This document shows, piece by piece, positions 62,881-64,000 of a stretch of DNA of 64,000 bases (the first letter of the stretch is position 1; each line of letters starts with the position of its first letter). The DNA is taken from positions 2,904,695 through 2,968,694 of the forward strand of contig NZ_CP042913.1 of assembly GCF_008065115.1 (NCBI RefSeq), in the 5' to 3' direction. The translations under genes and the position numbers were made by a program. This DNA comes from Bythopirellula goksoeyrii (lineage in GTDB: Bacteria; Planctomycetota; Planctomycetia; Pirellulales; Lacipirellulaceae). Below the pieces are notes generated by a model. It saw nothing but the letters and a program-made list of their open reading frames with translations, was not told where the DNA came from and did not search any database.

Positions 62881-63530
62881 CCGCCAGGCTCCCTACTCTC
62901 CCCACGATCAAGACTTCTCGCAAGAATCTGTTGCATAGTAACAGCTGTAACGCCAGCAAATGCCTTGCACCGACTCAGAATGCAAAACACGAGATAGCGC
63001 CAGCGGGCCTCTTGGGGTAGGATCGCTATAGGGGAAGTGTCTGATTCTGGCATAATCGGAATCCAGGCTTCGTGGTATCCGTTTATGTTAGTATCGTTGC
63101 AGATCCTCCTAGTAGTTGCGAAACAATCCTAAACGACTGCTTCTAATCGCATTCTCATTCTAGGAGAGCTTTGCTGGTTTTTTGACACCAGTAGCGGGGC
63201 CATCTGTGTTGAAGCTAAAAATAGGGAAAAAACGCTGAAAACTGTAAGGGTTGGCTAGTCTATCAGGCGTAGAGGATGATTTGGCGATAGGTTCTAGTGA
63301 ACGAAGCGGATCGAGATAGGTGTCTGTGTTGGTGGAGCAGATAGGGTGAGTAGCGATTTTATTCGCCAGACTCTAGGCAATTTGGTAAACTACACTCACG
63401 CGCGCGAGACGGACTAAAGAGTGGCAAAGCAATACTCGTCGAGAAGTATCTTGCAACCTCAGACTTGATCAATCTGAATTCAATCGCATAGGATCGCGTC
63501 TAACGAGCGATTGACCTTCGATAGGTGTTT
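62881..63530. other. non-coding region with dispersed repeat copy D
   Basis: About 650 bases with no supportable gene. Repeat copy D occupies 62903-63034. A 100-codon minus-strand frame (62751-63053) is not protein-like across the repeat. The rest has AT-rich promoter-like sequence but nothing I can assign. Confidence 0.4.
62903..63034. repeat. dispersed repeat, copy D
   Basis: About 130 bases alignable with 27860-28008: CACGATCA, CTCGCAAGAATC, GCATAGTA, GCCTTGCA, GCAAAACAC, GGATCGCTATAG. Located just upstream of the integrase remnant on the minus strand, as copy C is of the nuclease gene. Confidence 0.6.
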
Positions 63531-63731
63531 TCACCCGTTCTCTTGATCGACGCGTGACAGAGCGTATTTCGCGTCCCTGGTTGTATGCTGTGGCATGACG
63601 ACTGCTTGTCGTTCGTACCACCAGGGTGCCCGCTTGCGTCGAATTGCAGGTGACCAGCCAGCCTGTATTTTCTCGCACCGTTCTCGAATCTGCGCCGGGG
63701 TGGGATCGGGACGTCTCCTTCGTTTCTTCAT
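63531..63731 (-). CDS. small basic protein of a second element
   Basis: A 66-residue protein, MKKRRRRPDPTPAQIRERCEKIQAGWSP and on to RRKRAPWWYERQ, of a kind I recall from planctomycete genomes (RDPTPAEIRRRC.IQ..WS..ER.RR). ATG 63731 is used; a TTG at 63743 overlaps the upstream stop (TTGA), so coupling is likely. The pattern suggests a small DNA-associated or element-borne regulator; function unknown. Confidence 0.6.
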   Translation of the reverse strand: MKKRRRRPDPTPAQIRERCEKIQAGWSPAIRRKRAPWWYERQAVVMPQHTTRDAKYALSRVDQENG

Positions 63732-63739
63732 GGTGGGTT

Positions 63740-63946
63740 TCAATTTCCGGTAATGGTTTTCGCCAACTGAGTTGCGCGCTGATACTCGGGTTCGGTGAAG
63801 AATCTCGGCGATGTGTTTATCTGCTTATTTCCGTTGCATATCCTCTCGATCCTTGCCAAACGATCGGCTTCCCGGGTGTCATCCGGTGACACTTTGGAGT
63901 GAGGCCGTGCCTGTCGCGGAGGACGGTTAGGACGGTTGTTTTGCAT
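63740..63946 (-). CDS. small protein with READRLARIERI motif
   Basis: A 68-residue protein starting at ATG 63946 with AGAGAG upstream. The first 20 residues are basic and Asn/Pro-rich; then TREADRLARIERICNG and a C-terminal YQRATQLAKT. It matches the C-terminal half of the element protein at 21576-21923. In that element the gene follows the RepA-like ATPase, so an ATPase gene may lie beyond the right edge. Function unknown. Confidence 0.6.
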   Translation of the reverse strand: MQNNRPNRPPRQARPHSKVSPDDTREADRLARIERICNGNKQINTSPRFFTEPEYQRATQLAKTITGN

Positions 63947-64000
63947 TGTGTCTCTCTGGTACTTATATGGGGATATTTAAGAAAAATAGATCGTTCACAA

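Overview
The window looks like a chromosomal segment of a member of Planctomycetota, probably of the Pirellulales type (organism inferred from gene content only). The signs are exported proteins ending in a dockerin-like calcium repeat plus a PEP-CTERM sorting tail (four such or PEP-CTERM-only proteins, plus an FGE-like one), a DUF1559 pilin-like protein followed by a transthyretin-like lipoprotein, a Ser/Thr kinase fused to many WD40 repeats, MJ0042-type zinc ribbons, GYF_2 domains, and weak Shine-Dalgarno use with GTG/TTG starts.

Layout. 0-11.4 kb is ordinary chromosome: the start of a luciferase-like monooxygenase, an MrfA/MrfB-like helicase-exonuclease repair pair, a DUF819 membrane protein converging on an NlpC/P60 cell-wall peptidase, the WD40 kinase, and an uncharacterised gene. 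11.5-19 kb holds small hypothetical genes, two PEP-CTERM proteins and long non-coding stretches. 19.1-23.5 kb is a compact integrative element: two excisionase-like HTH proteins, two small unknowns, a RepA-like ATPase, a small charged protein, an XRE regulator with an apparently leaderless promoter, and a tyrosine integrase whose last codons run into the 3' half of a tRNA-Val gene. A 22-bp copy of that att sequence lies 11 kb upstream at 12.45 kb. 24.1-25.4 kb carries a DUF3800 protein with a small partner, which resembles accessory or defence cargo. 25.8-27.9 kb is an exported S1/P1 nuclease, an HTH protein and an SRAP-type peptidase.

28.3-43.4 kb is the most interesting part: twelve co-directional, closely packed genes for a zinc-ribbon GTPase, its GAP1-N2-type partner, a large coiled-coil membrane protein, a GYF-PrsW intramembrane protease, a TolQ/MotA-type channel, two ExbD/MotB-type proteins, a PDZ protein, a bacterial-PH protein, a lipoprotein and two zinc-ribbon membrane proteins. 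I read it as one membrane-anchored, GTP- and ion-gradient-driven machine. Its parts belong to known families and GTPase-GAP1 pairs belong to predicted conflict systems, but I do not recognise this assembly as a characterised system.

43.8-44.3 kb is a truncated IS. 44.5-49.2 kb holds exported proteins (a BNR-repeat protein and two DUF4434-like paralogues). 49.3-55.7 kb is a probable catabolic operon (GntR regulator, DUF1559, lipoprotein, APH-fold kinase, threonine-aldolase family enzyme, M20 peptidase). 55.8-61.6 kb is a divergent group: two PEP-CTERM proteins, a Gfo/Idh/MocA dehydrogenase, a RhaT-like transporter and a Tat-exported helical-toroid protein. 61.6-64 kb is mobile debris: a decayed IS4/IS701-type transposase, an integrase broken by a 7-bp tandem duplication, and two small genes related to the element at 21.6 kb, suggesting that a second element continues beyond the right edge. 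A dispersed non-coding repeat occurs four times, at 12.9, 23.9, 27.9 and 62.9 kb, near mobile-element modules.
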